Below, one piece after another: positions 24,101 to 34,859 of a stretch of 64,000 bases of DNA. The translations under genes and the position numbers were made by a program. The notes under the pieces were generated by a model, which worked only from the letters and a program-made list of their open reading frames with translations, did not search any database and was not told the origin of the DNA. Source of the stretch: Selaginella moellendorffii (Eukaryota > Streptophyta > Lycopodiopsida > Selaginellales > Selaginellaceae); contig NW_003314303.1 in NCBI RefSeq assembly GCF_000143415.4, positions 1,266,004 through 1,330,003 of the forward strand, read 5' to 3'. The first letter of the stretch is position 1, and each line of letters starts with the position of its first letter.

Positions 24101-24349
24101 CGTACAGCTCCACTGTTTTCTCTTCCGTCCCAAAAACGCTGTCTATCATCCAGAGCATTACTCGCAACAGCTCAAAGAGAAAGAATTGGCTATGAGCGTA
24201 CCGAAGATGTAAGTGTGACCGGGCAGCACCGTCCCAGTGGCAGCATTGCACAAAGAAATGGCGTTGGATGAGATCTTCCAAGGGCTTCCTTTGGCGGATT
24301 CCTGCTTGCTGAGCGGCCGGACACGAATGGAGACTACAATCTTCTCCAT
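18176..24349 (-). CDS. KIN7: CENP-E-like kinesin-7 motor with very long coiled-coil tail, many short exons
   Basis: The motor domain is N-terminal: [18 protein letters not shown]-loop GQTSSGKT near 23,970, switch [10 protein letters not shown] near 23,490, switch [10 protein letters not shown] near 23,255. After a neck, the tail is almost continuous heptad coiled coil, split over some thirty short exons with introns near 50-60 nt; total length is probably 1,300-1,450 residues. Exon 1 is 24349-24202; the last exon, 18307-18176, encodes a basic tail ending SKHRC. One tail exon (about 19,338-18,902) consists of nine 14-residue repeats. Plant CENP-E-like kinesin-7 proteins act on mitotic spindles and phragmoplasts. 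I did not verify every internal splice site, so the exact protein is not established. The start codon lies 140 bp downstream of the AMSH stop codon. Confidence 0.88.
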
Positions 24350-24489
24350 CGCGGCAGTGGCGCCCTGATCTAGCCTAGAATACCTCTCAGCGAGCTCGCC
24401 CCGGCCCCAAAACCCTGAGGCGCGCGTCCATCGCTGCTCCGAGGAGCATATCCCTTAGGGCAAATTTGAAATTTGGCGGGAAAAAGGTT

Positions 24490-26495
24490 TTATCTCAGAT
24501 CAATAACATCGAATTTCACTTTGGGGTCTAGATATACATGGCTGGTTCTATGGTACAGTGCCGTTCCATCGCTTGTTGGATCGTGCCCATGGAAGCCACG
24601 CTTGGAGCATTGCTGGATTACGTTCATTCCACCAGGGTCGGAGAGCCGAAAAATTCCAAAGTTTCTGCAAGAACAAAAGAATTCTCTCAGCTAGAGTTGA
24701 GCCAAACCATGGAGAAATCTACTCACTTGGATGCGTCTTGCGGTGCCATCACGATCGCTATCGCTTCTGGCAACATCACCTGTGATGGAAAAGCTTGTTT
24801 CTTTTCGCAACGAAATAAAGAACACTGTGTACCTGGTAAGAGTAGTGTGTATGAACGTCGACGGATGACATGAAACAGGATTGCGTGGGATGTGTCTGCG
24901 GAAAAAGTGAGTTTGAGCTTCACAGAAAATGGAACGTCTAGTGCTTACGTGAATCCATCCCAGTTGAAATAGGCCACGCTTGTCTTGAGCGAAGAAAATC
25001 TCTTCCTCGTCTATCGTCTCGCACTGCAAGTAACTAAATAAGTTTCGTTACGTGATATTGATCGCTTACGGTATTGGCAGTCGCTTGTTGCTTCGGAATG
25101 ATCAGGGCAGTCACAAAGAAATTCCCGCCTTCCTACAATCGCAAAAGACTACTATGAAAAATGCGATGTAAGCGCAAGTAGTTCGTACCAGGGAGCCGGC
25201 TAAAACCCCACAAGTCTCAATGTTTTTTGACGTGTTGGACTTCGCCATCCTCATAAACTCGTTCATCAGTGAAGATGACTGCAACGACACTCGTAAGCGT
25301 CAAAGAAAAAAATGAACTTATAATCGTTACCATATGCAAGTGCTTGGGTTCCTTTGACGGTAATGCATCGATTTCCAACGACAAGTCAGGCTCATTACTG
25401 ACGGGCGAGCAGCTCTCTTGCGACATTTCAACTGGAACGGAGACAGGGGGAGGGGAGAGCTGATTTACTAGATCAAATTGCGAGGGTGGCTCCACTGGTT
25501 GAAGTAGAGTCACGACATCTTCATCCTTTTGGTCCAAAACAGCTTCTAGAGCCTCAGGTTGAGTGGGCGGCGTTACACTGTTGAAAAACAAAACTTTAGC
25601 ATCTTCTTTTTCTCTCTCGGTAAATGACCAATACCTGTTTGCTTCCGGAGGAGCGGGGTCGAAAAGGCATGGATATTGGATCTAAATTGCATGCTGTCAA
25701 TGCCGCAGTAAGTACAATTTCGCAAACCTTAAAAGGCTCCAAGGGCTTCGAAATGTGAGGCTTCGAGACGAGAAAAGAATGTCTAGCTATGGTCTCAGCA
25801 CTGGGAGTGGGAAGCCTCCACGACCTGCATTTAAACAAAGAAAAACTCTAAGTACCGTATAAAGATCAGCAGCAGACATTACTAACAACTTGTTTTCGAA
25901 CAAGGAAGCCTTATATACATTTCCGTTATTATCTTGAGAACTTAAAACAGGTTGTTGTTTCTCCTGGAAACCAAAAGAGCTCGAACAAGCATACAGAACA
26001 AAAGAGAGACATACCTGACGAACTGGAATTGCTTGCCTAGTTGCCAGCTGATTTCTCGCACGAACCAGCGATTGTACATCAGGTTTTAGCGTTTCCAGCT
26101 CTTGCAAAGCCTCCACAAGTTTCTGAGCCACCACTGATCAGATTCATGAGCCTGGAGGAATAGATGAACTCACTTACTCTTTTCAAATGCAACTTATCCA
26201 GATGGTTGCTTCCCAGGTACTGTCGATGATCCGGAATGGTTTCCGACACCAAGCTGGCGTACCGCAACAGCAACACATAGAGCTCCAGTGTATTAGCCTC
26301 ACGCCTATAGACACTAGCCTGCCAAGAACAAACCCCAAATCACTGAGCGAGAATTCTCCCAATCAATCCTCCCAATACCTGTTTGAGGATGTTATCGGCT
26401 GTGCGGAAGTAGATCTTAAGCGACAGGCGATGATCCACGCGCCGCCGGGGAGCGAATGCCTCCACCGAGAACGCATCGCCATCCGCTGGCGCCAT
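24490..26495 (-). CDS. AMSH: AMSH-like deubiquitinase (JAMM/MPN+ metalloprotease), 13 exons
   Basis: Exons 26495-26379, 26318-26174, 26133-26015, 25963-25878, 25824-25728, 25681-25635, 25577-25331, 25278-25189, 25132-25070, 25023-24949, 24895-24833, 24779-24727, 24664-24490 give 1,377 nt (458 aa). The N-terminal helical MIT-like region (SLKIYFRTADNILKQ, LYVLLLRYASLVSETI) recruits ESCRT-III in this family. The JAMM domain starts with NIETCGVLAG (Glu307), then has WIHTHPTQSCFMSSVD with zinc ligands His362, His364 and Asp375, and ends VYLDPKVKFDVIDLR, the usual AMSH C-terminus. It should cleave K63-linked ubiquitin on endosomes and act in vacuolar trafficking. Exon 4 was ended at 25878 because the alternative leaves a 28-nt intron. 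All introns are short. Confidence 0.93.
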
Positions 26496-26782
26496 TGCGC
26501 TCTCCAAAAACCCTAGAAACCAATCCCCTGTTGAAGAGAGAAGAAAAAACAAAGAAAGTTCTTGCGTGTAAACCAACGACTAGGATCGACCAATCTCGGC
26601 CGTCCAAATCCTGCATAGAGATACAAAAAAAAAAGACCAAAACAAAACAAAGAAAAAAAAAACTTCACACTGTTAGAGAGAGAATAAGAACAACAACGTA
26701 GAACAAACGAAGAACACTGGATGGACGACTGCGTTTTACAAATAGAAGACGATGTGAAGATAGCTGGAAAAAATTCCGCGCG

Positions 26783-28375
26783 TTAGCCACCATAATCTTT
26801 AGCCGAGAACTTATCTTCCGGGTAGTATGTTGCCTGGACGGTCCTCTTGTCAAAGCTCCGGCCTTGCAATCCATGCCGCGCCTTGAGCGCCGAGACCAAA
26901 TCCTTGTACTCGAGGAACACCTTCCCGAGCCCCGGAGCTCCATCGCCGCGAGGAATCTCCACGCTCACCAGCGGCCCATACTTCCCACACTCCTCCTTCA
27001 TATCCTCGATGATCTCCGCGTACTCCTTCTCGTCTCGCAGCATCTCCTCGGACACGGCGTTGCAAAGGCACACCACCCGAGTCCCCAGCTCAGAGCTCTG
27101 CGGGAGAAGAACGAGCGCCGGGTTCCCGGACGAGTTCGTCGCGCGGTGGACGCGCAGGATCTTCCCCTCGAGTGGCTTCTGGTTGAGCGCTGCGCAAGCC
27201 GCGTCGGTGGATGCCGGGTTCTCGTAAACCGCGAAGCCATAGCCTTTGGACTTTCGAGTGTACGAGTCCTTGACGATGTCGAGCGCGCGGAGAGCTCCGA
27301 ATGGTTCTAGCAGCTGGCGGACCTCCGCGTCGCCCCACTCGTAAGGGAGCCCCCCGATGAAGATCCTGTCCGGTCCATCGGCGTGAGCGCGGTAGACCAA
27401 TCCAACTTTGTCGAGCCGCAGAGACGGGCTCGGCTGGGACGATCCAAACAGCATGGCGTGCTCGGGGTTGTAGTTACTGGGCCTCCGGATCCGGACTTGC
27501 GAGCCCTCGAAGATGATCCCGTCCAGAGCCATGGCGTTGCTGGCCTCCTCCACCGAGCGCATCTCAACAAACGCGTAGTTCTTGGCGTGGTCGATGAAGA
27601 CGCTCACCACGGCGTCGCCACCCTGGCCGTAAGTGTTGCCTTCGATGACTGCCATGGCGTGGTTAAAGAAGGTGGCGATCCGGGCCTCGTCCACCACGGC
27701 CGGGAGGCCGCCAACGTAGACCCGGCGAGCCGGCTTGGTGATCTGCGGCATCTGTGGCATTCGCAGCACCACCGGGAGCTGGGCTATCCCGGCTGGAAGA
27801 ACTACTGGTTGCGATGGCTGGACCTGGACCTGGACCTGCGAGGATTGCTGCTGCGATGGCTGGAGCTGCGATGCTTGCTGCGATTGCTGAAGCTGCTGAG
27901 GCTGTGCTTGCTGCTGCTGCTGCTGCTGTTGATGGTTTTGGTTCTGGCTCTCCGATCGAGAGCGCGATCTAGATCGCGGTGGCGATGGCGATGGCGATGA
28001 TTTCCCACTGCTGCTACTGTCCCTTGTTCTTCTTCTTCGCCTTCTTTCTCTACTGCCGCTACTACTGCTGCTCGGGGATCTATATCGCCGGGGACGAGGC
28101 TGGTAAGAGCTCCTACTGTGGCGTCTACTGTCGTGGTTCCTATAGCGATTCCTCTCCCTGGACCTGGAGCGCATTCTCCTGTCGTCCCGGGAGCGCGAGC
28201 GCGCTCGCCGCCGGGAGCTCCCGCTGTGCCTGTGATCGTCGTTGCGGCGGCGCTCGTCTGGATCCCGCTGGCTCCTGCGGGTGCTGCTGGGCGGAGATTT
28301 TACCTCGTTGCGCGCGGAATCGCCGTCCGGCTTAGATGGATCTGAGGTAGCGGCCCTAGGCGCCATGACGCTCAA
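26783..28375 (-). CDS. U2AF65: Divergent, intronless U2AF large-subunit-like splicing factor
   Basis: A single-exon frame of 530 residues (start 28375; the ATG at 28366 is an alternative). It has an Arg/Ser-rich N-terminus, a glutamine-rich stretch (nine-Q run), RRM1 from about residue 216 (RRVYVGGLP), RRM2 from about 335 (DRIFIGGLPYEW), and a C-terminal UHM/RRM3 (EEYAEIIEDMKEECGKYG, then GRSF and TYYPEDKF). This is the architecture that binds the polypyrimidine tract and SF1 at 3' splice sites. Compared with its neighbour it is clearly more divergent: RRM2 lacks the usual PYY, and the plant SGFD segment before RRM1 is missing. Other plant U2AF65 genes are intron-rich (established), so an uninterrupted frame suggests retroposition. 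Nuclear. Confidence 0.88.
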   Translation of the reverse strand: MSVMAPRAATSDPSKPDGDSARNEVKSPPSSTRRSQRDPDERRRNDDHRHSGSSRRRARSRSRDDRRMRSRSRERNRYRNHDSRRHSRSSYQPRPRRYRSPSSSSSGSRERRRRRRTRDSSSSGKSSPSPSPPRSRSRSRSESQNQNHQQQQQQQQAQPQQLQQSQQASQLQPSQQQSSQVQVQVQPSQPVVLPAGIAQLPVVLRMPQMPQITKPARRVYVGGLPAVVDEARIATFFNHAMAVIEGNTYGQGGDAVVSVFIDHAKNYAFVEMRSVEEASNAMALDGIIFEGSQVRIRRPSNYNPEHAMLFGSSQPSPSLRLDKVGLVYRAHADGPDRIFIGGLPYEWGDAEVRQLLEPFGALRALDIVKDSYTRKSKGYGFAVYENPASTDAACAALNQKPLEGKILRVHRATNSSGNPALVLLPQSSELGTRVVCLCNAVSEEMLRDEKEYAEIIEDMKEECGKYGPLVSVEIPRGDGAPGLGKVFLEYKDLVSALKARHGLQGRSFDKRTVQATYYPEDKFSAKDYGG

Positions 28376-28956
28376 GAACCCTAGCTCTTCCCCCCTTTGT
28401 GTGTTTTAGTACAGTCAGGTAGGGTTCTACCTATAATCGAATCGATTCGATGGCCGCGGCCTCGAGCAAGCGAGCGCCAGCAAGGATTGTATCGCATTTC
28501 AATCCCTTCCTCTGGATCATCGCATTCCAGAGCGCGCCATGGCAGGCGCAGTGGCGAAATCTCCTCACCGTGGTCTCGATCATCGCCATCGCAATGCTCG
28601 ATGGCGCGAATCTATGCCCTGGATTTCCTCCACCAGTGATGGCAGCATATACCCGGGGCGGGCATCTCCATCCAATCGAAGAACACCGATGAATGATGGT
28701 AGCGATGGATTCCAGGCAAATCGAACGATGCCAGCTCTGCCATATCAGGCGGGGATCCGACGGCTCCGGCTGCCCGCCACGCCAGCAAATAAGGCGGGTA
28801 GGGTTCCAAGCTCTAGGGTTTGGTGTGTGTGGGAAGAAGCTCTGTGTCGAGGTAAGCGGCCGCTCGCTGGCTCTTGTTTCTCTCTGCTGATTCTCGGCGC
28901 CAGGATTCCCTCCAGATTCTAGGTTTCTTATGCTGTTCTGAGGCGATTTCCGGGGT
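28376..28956. promoter_or_regulatory. Shared 581-bp intergenic region between head-to-head U2AF65 genes
   Basis: The two start codons face away from each other across this segment, so it must hold both promoters and both 5' leaders. The plus-strand leader probably contains a short intron: a GTAAGC donor at about 28852 and a CAG acceptor near 28915. I see no clear TATA box for either gene. Confidence 0.5.
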
Positions 28957-30453
28957 ATGGCAGGGTACGAGGACGATCCTCCCGCAAGAGAGCAGCCGCA
29001 GAATGGGTCGGCCTATGATCGAGAGGGCGAGAGGGATCGTCACAGCCGAGACAGGGATTTCGGCGGCCGGGATCGCGAGAGACGGCACCACCGGGACAGG
29101 GAAAGGGGCGACAGGGGCGGCGAGAAAGAAAAGGAAGAGGGCCGCTACGACAGGGACAGGGATCACCACCACCGCAAGGGCGGCCACCACGATCGCAAGC
29201 ACCACAAGCGCCAGTCGAGATCACACTCGAGGTCCCGCGGCAAGTCCCGCGAGCACGACCACTCGAGATCGCGCTCGCGGTCCCGGTCGGGGTCCGAGGA
29301 TCGCCGGGCCAAGAGGGCGAGTGGATTCGACGTGCCTCCGACCTCCACGACGCAGGTGCTCGCCAACCCCCCCGGCTTCTTCCCCGCGGTGATGCCGCCG
29401 CTGGCGGCCTTTGCCATGCCTCCGCAAACCATGACCCAGCAGGCCACTCGCCACGCCCGCCAAGTCTACGTCGGCGGCCTCCCGGGGCTCGTGAACGAGC
29501 AAACCATCGCCACCTTTTTCAACCAGGTGATGGTGAATGTCGGGGGCAACACCGCCGGCCCCGGGGACGTGGTCGTGAACGTCTACATAAACCAGGAGAA
29601 GAAGTTCGCGTTTGTGGAGATGAGGACGGTGGAGGAGGCGAGCAACGCCATGGCCCTGGACGGGATCAGCTTCCAGGGCGTGTCGGTGAGAGTGAGGAGG
29701 CCGAGTGACTACAACCCGTCGGTGGCTGCGAACCTCGGCCCCAGCCAGCCGAGTCCGAGCCTCAACCTCGCCGCCGTCGGGCTCACCCCCGGGGCCGGAG
29801 GCGGCGTTGACGGCCCCGACAGGATCTTTGTCGGGGGCCTGCCGTACTACCTGACCGAGCCGCAGATCCGGGAGCTGCTGGAGTCGTTTGGCCCGCTTCG
29901 TGGGTTTGATCTCGTCAAGGACCGCGAGTCCGGGAACTCGAAAGGCTATGGCTTCTGCGTGTACCAGGATCCAAACGTGACGGACGTGGCCTGCGCGGCG
30001 CTCAACGGGCTGAAGATGGGGGACAGGACTCTGACGGTGCGGCGGGCGACGGCAAACGGGCAGCAGGCCGGGCAGGATCACGCTCACATCCTCAGCCTCG
30101 CCAAGAGCTTGACGATGAACGGCGTGTTCCCGGACGAGGGCGCGACGAGGGTGCTGTGCCTCAAGGAGGCGGTGCTGGAGGCGGAGCTCATCGAGGACGA
30201 GCAGTTTGACGAGATACTGGAGGACATGCGCGACGAGTGCGGCAAGTTTGGGACGGTGCTCCACTTGGTGATACCGCGGCCGTCGCAGGCGGCTGAGGTG
30301 GACGGCGTGGGGAAGGTTTTCGTGCACTTTGAGGATACCGGCGCCGCGACGCGGGCGAGGATATCGCTCAACGGCAGGAAGTTTGATGGGAGGGCGGTGG
30401 TGGCGACTTACTACCCGGAGGAACAGTTCATGGTGGGGGATTTCAGTGGTTGA
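28957..30453 (+). CDS. U2AF65: U2AF large subunit (U2AF65), canonical plant type but intronless
   Basis: A single-exon frame of 498 residues. The RS domain (many RD, RS and HDR dipeptides, residues ~10-120) is followed by the plant landmark SGFDVPP, a hydrophobic linker, and TQQATRHARQVYVGGLP opening RRM1 (~168). RRM2 starts near 288 (GPDRIFVGGLPYYL, SKGYGFCVYQD). The UHM occupies the end (FDEILEDMRDECGKFG, GKVFVHF, GRKF, TYYPEEQF). Sequence and spacing follow Arabidopsis U2AF65 closely, as I remember it. Role: polypyrimidine-tract recognition with U2AF35 in early spliceosome assembly. G+C is very high. Absence of introns is unusual for this gene and shared with the opposite-strand paralogue. 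Confidence 0.93.
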   Translation: MAGYEDDPPAREQPQNGSAYDREGERDRHSRDRDFGGRDRERRHHRDRERGDRGGEKEKEEGRYDRDRDHHHRKGGHHDRKHHKRQSRSHSRSRGKSREHDHSRSRSRSRSGSEDRRAKRASGFDVPPTSTTQVLANPPGFFPAVMPPLAAFAMPPQTMTQQATRHARQVYVGGLPGLVNEQTIATFFNQVMVNVGGNTAGPGDVVVNVYINQEKKFAFVEMRTVEEASNAMALDGISFQGVSVRVRRPSDYNPSVAANLGPSQPSPSLNLAAVGLTPGAGGGVDGPDRIFVGGLPYYLTEPQIRELLESFGPLRGFDLVKDRESGNSKGYGFCVYQDPNVTDVACAALNGLKMGDRTLTVRRATANGQQAGQDHAHILSLAKSLTMNGVFPDEGATRVLCLKEAVLEAELIEDEQFDEILEDMRDECGKFGTVLHLVIPRPSQAAEVDGVGKVFVHFEDTGAATRARISLNGRKFDGRAVVATYYPEEQFMVGDFSG

Positions 30454-30795
30454 GTCGAAGAGGATGGTCTGGTCGACAAGCACAGGCGCAGGCTACACAC
30501 TCGAGAGAGGCAGAAGGGGAAAAGCTCGTTTTGGTCGGCTGGTTTTGTTTCTTGGGTCTTGCAATGATCGAGCGAGACTATGGTTCGTGAGATGGAATTC
30601 AAGGGGTACCAGCCGGGCTGCTCTTGTAGTGTTCTCACGGTTTTCTTTTTTCTCTCTTTCGTTACTACTTGATAAGTTTGCGTTTGATGTGTAGGAATGA
30701 ATGGGAGGAGCAACCTCCCAGGTATGTCTCTGTTTTACTTTTCTTTTCTTTCGATTTCACAGAACTTTGGAGTTGTGCGTTCCAGTACTATCCAG
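30454..30795. other. 3' region of the U2AF65 gene, no further gene recognised
   Basis: Probably 3' untranslated region: T-rich stretches near 30645-30660 and 30735-30755, with no open frame showing recognisable protein similarity. Confidence 0.45.
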
Positions 30796-30833
30796 GTACA
30801 CTCTTGGATCATATCCCTTGGCTAAAGTTTGCT
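30796..30833. repeat. Short repeat shared with 38212-38255
   Basis: The 38-bp segment shares TTGGCTAAAGTTTGCT exactly and most of the preceding CACTCTT-TTGGATCA-type text with 38212-38255. Here it forms the last codons and stop of the carboxylesterase pseudogene (minus strand). Confidence 0.6.
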
Positions 30834-31671
30834 AAAGCTTGCTTCATTGTAGGATACGTGAAAGGAGCAGCTGCATGGCAATTGGAGTATTTGTCCACGA
30901 ACTGGATCATCTCTCCGTACGAGTAATCCATTTCTCCCTCGACCTTTGGAAACGGCAAGGAATGGCCTCGATCTGGATACTCGACAAGCTTTGCATCCTT
31001 TCCAGCTTTCGGGAGCTCTTGGTAGTACTCCACTTGGCGGCTGTAGAGCAAGTCTCGAACCAGCAGCAGCGATGGCGGCATTGGATCGATATCTCCTCGG
31101 CACTCGGGACTCTGCAGTAGTCATGGTCGCGGCTGGCACCCTCGGGGAGACAAAGTCGCCAGAGAGCATCGCAGTAGCGTGAGAACGTCGGGCCGCTGGA
31201 GCGACTGGATCTCGGACTTGGATCTCTCCTCGGCTCCAAAGAATGGAACTACTGTGGGATGAGTCCTTCGATCCCCAGCGGCGAGAGGTGGCAGTGGGTC
31301 AATCGGGCAGCCATGTCCTTCCGGAGCTGATGGCCGGGAGAAATCCACGTTCTGGAGCCAGGGGTCGCGATCCACGGGCGATTGCTGGGCCTGGGACTGA
31401 AGCCACTGAAGAGACACGAAAGAATCGTCACCCCATCTTTTGGGAGATGGCACCGCAAAGATATTGGAAAATGTCCAAAGCATGGGAGAAGGCGACGAAT
31501 CCACTGCCATGGAAGTAGACGAGTAGCGCGCGCTTGCCGGTGGTAGCCGATCTGATTCGAGCCCATATTCCCGTTCCTCGCTCCAGGATCACGCCCTTGC
31601 ATCCAAATTCGCCCTTGTTGAAGCTCGGACAATCCGGGCACTACATCGCCCAGCAGCTCGCAATTGGCCAT
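30809..31671 (-). pseudogene. Carboxylesterase (CXE/GID1-like alpha/beta hydrolase) pseudogene
   Basis: Reading minus-strand frames in turn recovers a CXE-type hydrolase in pieces: LLVYFHGSGFVAFSHALDIF (HGGG oxyanion region, with one G changed to S), VSLQWLQSQA, DPWLQNVDFSR, PFFGAEERSKSEI, LWRLCLPEGASRDH, DLLYSRQVEYYQEL and LVEYPDRGHS. At least three frame changes are needed. The block normally carrying YRLAPEHRLP and the nucleophile elbow GDSAGGN are both absent. The catalytic Ser is therefore gone and no active enzyme can be produced. The N-terminus may begin at 31671 (MANCELLGDVVPG). Family members hydrolyse esters, and one branch became the gibberellin receptor. Confidence 0.75.
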
Positions 31672-32931
31672 CGCCCACACAGAAAACAAAAGTATTGGAG
31701 AGGCATCTGTATATATATAAAGCGAGGAGCGGAGGTCTGTAGCCGTCTGATCGCAGGCATGGGGAGGCTTGGTATCCACGGTGGGGGAAAAATAACGTGT
31801 AGCAATGCTCTCCTGGGCACATGCCACATAAAATTTAGGGTTGTGCACAATTATTTGGAAGATGTGTGCTCAACAAGTTGTAGGCTTCATCCTATGGCTT
31901 GTGCTTTTAGAATTGACCAGCACTAGAACTACTCCAGATCTTCCAAGACCAATACCAAGAAACTAAGTTATGCATTGGCACTTCCTAACATGTGGTTGGT
32001 GAGTTTAGTCACTGAGAGCAACTTGAGACTGCTGCGTTGGGTGTTTGCCAGCCAATGAAATGAAAGCATGCTGGCTAGGACAGAGGAACACCTATTTGAC
32101 ACTGAAAAAAGGCCACATCATGATAGCTGTTGGGACAAGGTTCCATGGCTTTGTTGGTGGCTCTGTTTGATTGAGAGATTGGAAGAAAAATGTTCTTTTA
32201 TGTGTTCTATTCTTTAGCATGAATGCATTTCCAATGGAACTCCAACACTTGGTTTCTAACGCTGCATTGCTTTCCTTAACACAGATTTGATTTTATTTAT
32301 CAAAGAATGGATACTAACGCACTATAAACCAAAATTATGTTATTTTATTAGATAAGTTTAGCTTATGAATACACTAGATAATTTAGAAATATAGTTTTAT
32401 GACACTAGAACACTATAAACTATGTGTATTATGGGAATGGAATATAGAAATATGCATATCAATTTGCCCAAAAACCCTAGTTTATATATAAAACTGAGTA
32501 CTTCAAATTAAAACCAATCCAATTTTTATTAAAATCCTAGTATACTAATATTAATATACAACATTATAATTGTACGCTTATACTTCACATCATCCCCTCC
32601 TCTCAAAAGGATAGAAAGCAATTAAGTTCTTTGGTTGACAAGCTAAAATCTAAAGGAACATCAAGATGAGGGATTAATGAATTTATAAGTAGTGTTAATT
32701 GTTCTTTATCCCTTTGTATGAAGCATTTTAGTTAATGCATATGCACAAATCAGCATATTGAACATTTGGGAAAATGAATTAATATTGTCATCCACTTTAT
32801 ACTCTATAATGAACAATAATAGGAATTGTAGCATTATTATTGTCCCATTTATATGCAACCCAACAAACTCTAGTCAAACTAATAGAAGAATGTTCATTAT
32901 ATATAAATCCTAAAATCTAACTGTAAGCAAC

Positions 32932-33114
32932 TAAAGAGAATAACTCAAAAGATAATTTATGATGTTTAAATATAAAAGGAAAAGGCCCATAAATAAGAGT
33001 GCACTTCTTTTTCCAATCAGTTAAAAGTCTTGGGATACTTAAGGGTAAATATCTTTGGGTTTGAATAGTATTGAGACAGGTGACCTCCTAGAAGTCTAAA
33101 TTCAAGAGCTTACA
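32932..33114 (+). mobile_element. Decayed solo LTR of the TRIM family found intact at 55535-56006
   Basis: It starts TGTAAGCAAC and ends GCTTACA, matching the LTR at 55535-55728 along its whole length. Substitutions are mostly C-to-T or G-to-A (for example, GAACGACTC became GAATAACTC). The flanking pentamers CTAAC (left) and CTAGC (right) could be a target-site duplication with one G-to-A change. No second LTR is adjacent, so it is probably a solo LTR. Confidence 0.65.
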
Positions 33115-34859
33115 CTAGCATTAGCAACTCGTTAAAAGGAAGTATTTAACAGTTATCACGGATGCACTAACAAAATCATTGACTTCCAGTAATTATATGC
33201 AATAATGATGTAGGTTAGGGTTATGAATCAGCTAGCAAGTAACCTGTTCACAACTATAGTTAGCTTGGCTACAACTCTTCTACATACTTCAGTTTAGGCT
33301 ATAGCACTACTCTATAGTTGGTGCTCATTGTGGTATATGTGTGGTTGACTGCTACCAGCTTTGTGTGTTCTATATACAATTGTCAAGGGCAGGTGTGTGG
33401 TGAGTTCTTTTGAGTTCTAGCAGTCTGATTCTAACAATCTTTAGTACTTGTTTGTGCCTCATATCTGTGAAGAACGAAAACAAGAATTAGTTCAATCAAA
33501 GTTTGGTTTGTTTTTCTCTTATTTTGTAGGATGGTGGACATGGTATGGGCAATCATGATGCATGGTGACCATGGCTTTGGCACTTATGGCAAGTAGCAAC
33601 TTCTAAAACTATAGTTGTGAAGCTATAAAATGTGAGCTTACAATACTCCCAGCAAGAACACCTAAAAGTCAAACTTTCAAGCCTAGCAAGAACACCCAAA
33701 AATAGGTTAAGGCAACCCAATTATTTTGATTTAATTTCTCAATTGATAACTATTTAGGGATTCTCATGGTTGAGTAAAGGCTTGTGATTGTTTGGAGTGG
33801 ACCTTTTGAGCAGTAGTTCAGTTCTCGCAGGAAAGTGCTAACATAAGTATGAGGTTTCCTCCAAGAACATTTGCATCCTGGACTGGAATTTTTCTTCATT
33901 ATTTTATTATATTAATAGTATATTAATACTTTTTTCTAGTACAAACTATAGCTATGAATAATTTTGAAGTATGTTTTAGTTACTAAGGTGGACAATGTAA
34001 ATAGAAAATATTCATAGTTTATTAAAAAACTATATATAATAACTCTATAAGGGGTTAATGGGATTCTTGTGGGAAAAGGAAAAGTAATTAACTAAGAATT
34101 TAAAAAAAAAACATATAACTGTGGTAAATACAGGTCTATACATAAATTATAACAAAAAACACCATTTGAGAAAGGTTATGAATATATATACTATCTTTGG
34201 GACAAGATTGATAGTATTTTTCTCCTCAAAAAATATGCATGAATGTGTTATCACTCAATCATACAAGAGACAACTAGTGAAAAAGAATCCCCAAATGCAC
34301 ACAAAGTTGTTATAAACAGTACACCTATTATATTACATGATATTAATGAAACACAAACTCGCATACATGTTAGACTCCTTGGAGGAAGATGTACATGCTA
34401 AGGATAGCCTTACATGTGAGTTGTTTGGTGACTTAACCCCACAGGACATTGATAAAATTGGCAATGGACATTGACAAACATGAGGAAGTCCTTAACATTT
34501 CACATGTTATAAAATAATTGAACTAGATAATGTAGAAAGAAGAAAAATAGATATATAAAGTGTGTTCTACTTTATAATAAAATATGCAATAATATATTCT
34601 TTAAATATTACTTTCACGACTCATCAATGATAGTGAGAATGTGAAATCAATAAAATCCGTTGATACAAGTAGAAGAAAAACTAGTACATCGAAATATATT
34701 CTACTTTCAAATAAAACATGGAATTAATATATTCTTTGAATAGTGCCTTTAGGATCTTAGCAACTTGTTAGAAATGTTAATTTGATAATGGTCTATCTTA
34801 AAACGATATTCAAAAGGAAAATGACAAATATGATAGCTAAAGAAGCTGTCTTGTGAAAT

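Noticed and set aside
27383-28000. 205-codon plus-strand frame over the minus-strand U2AF65-like gene
   Set aside because: Antisense shadow of RRM and polyQ coding; it becomes leucine-rich where the other strand encodes glutamine.
29221-30483. 420-codon open frame on the minus strand over the plus-strand U2AF65 gene
   Set aside because: It mirrors the GC-rich codons of U2AF65; its Arg/His/Leu-rich text has no domain, and the plus-strand protein is clearly recognisable.
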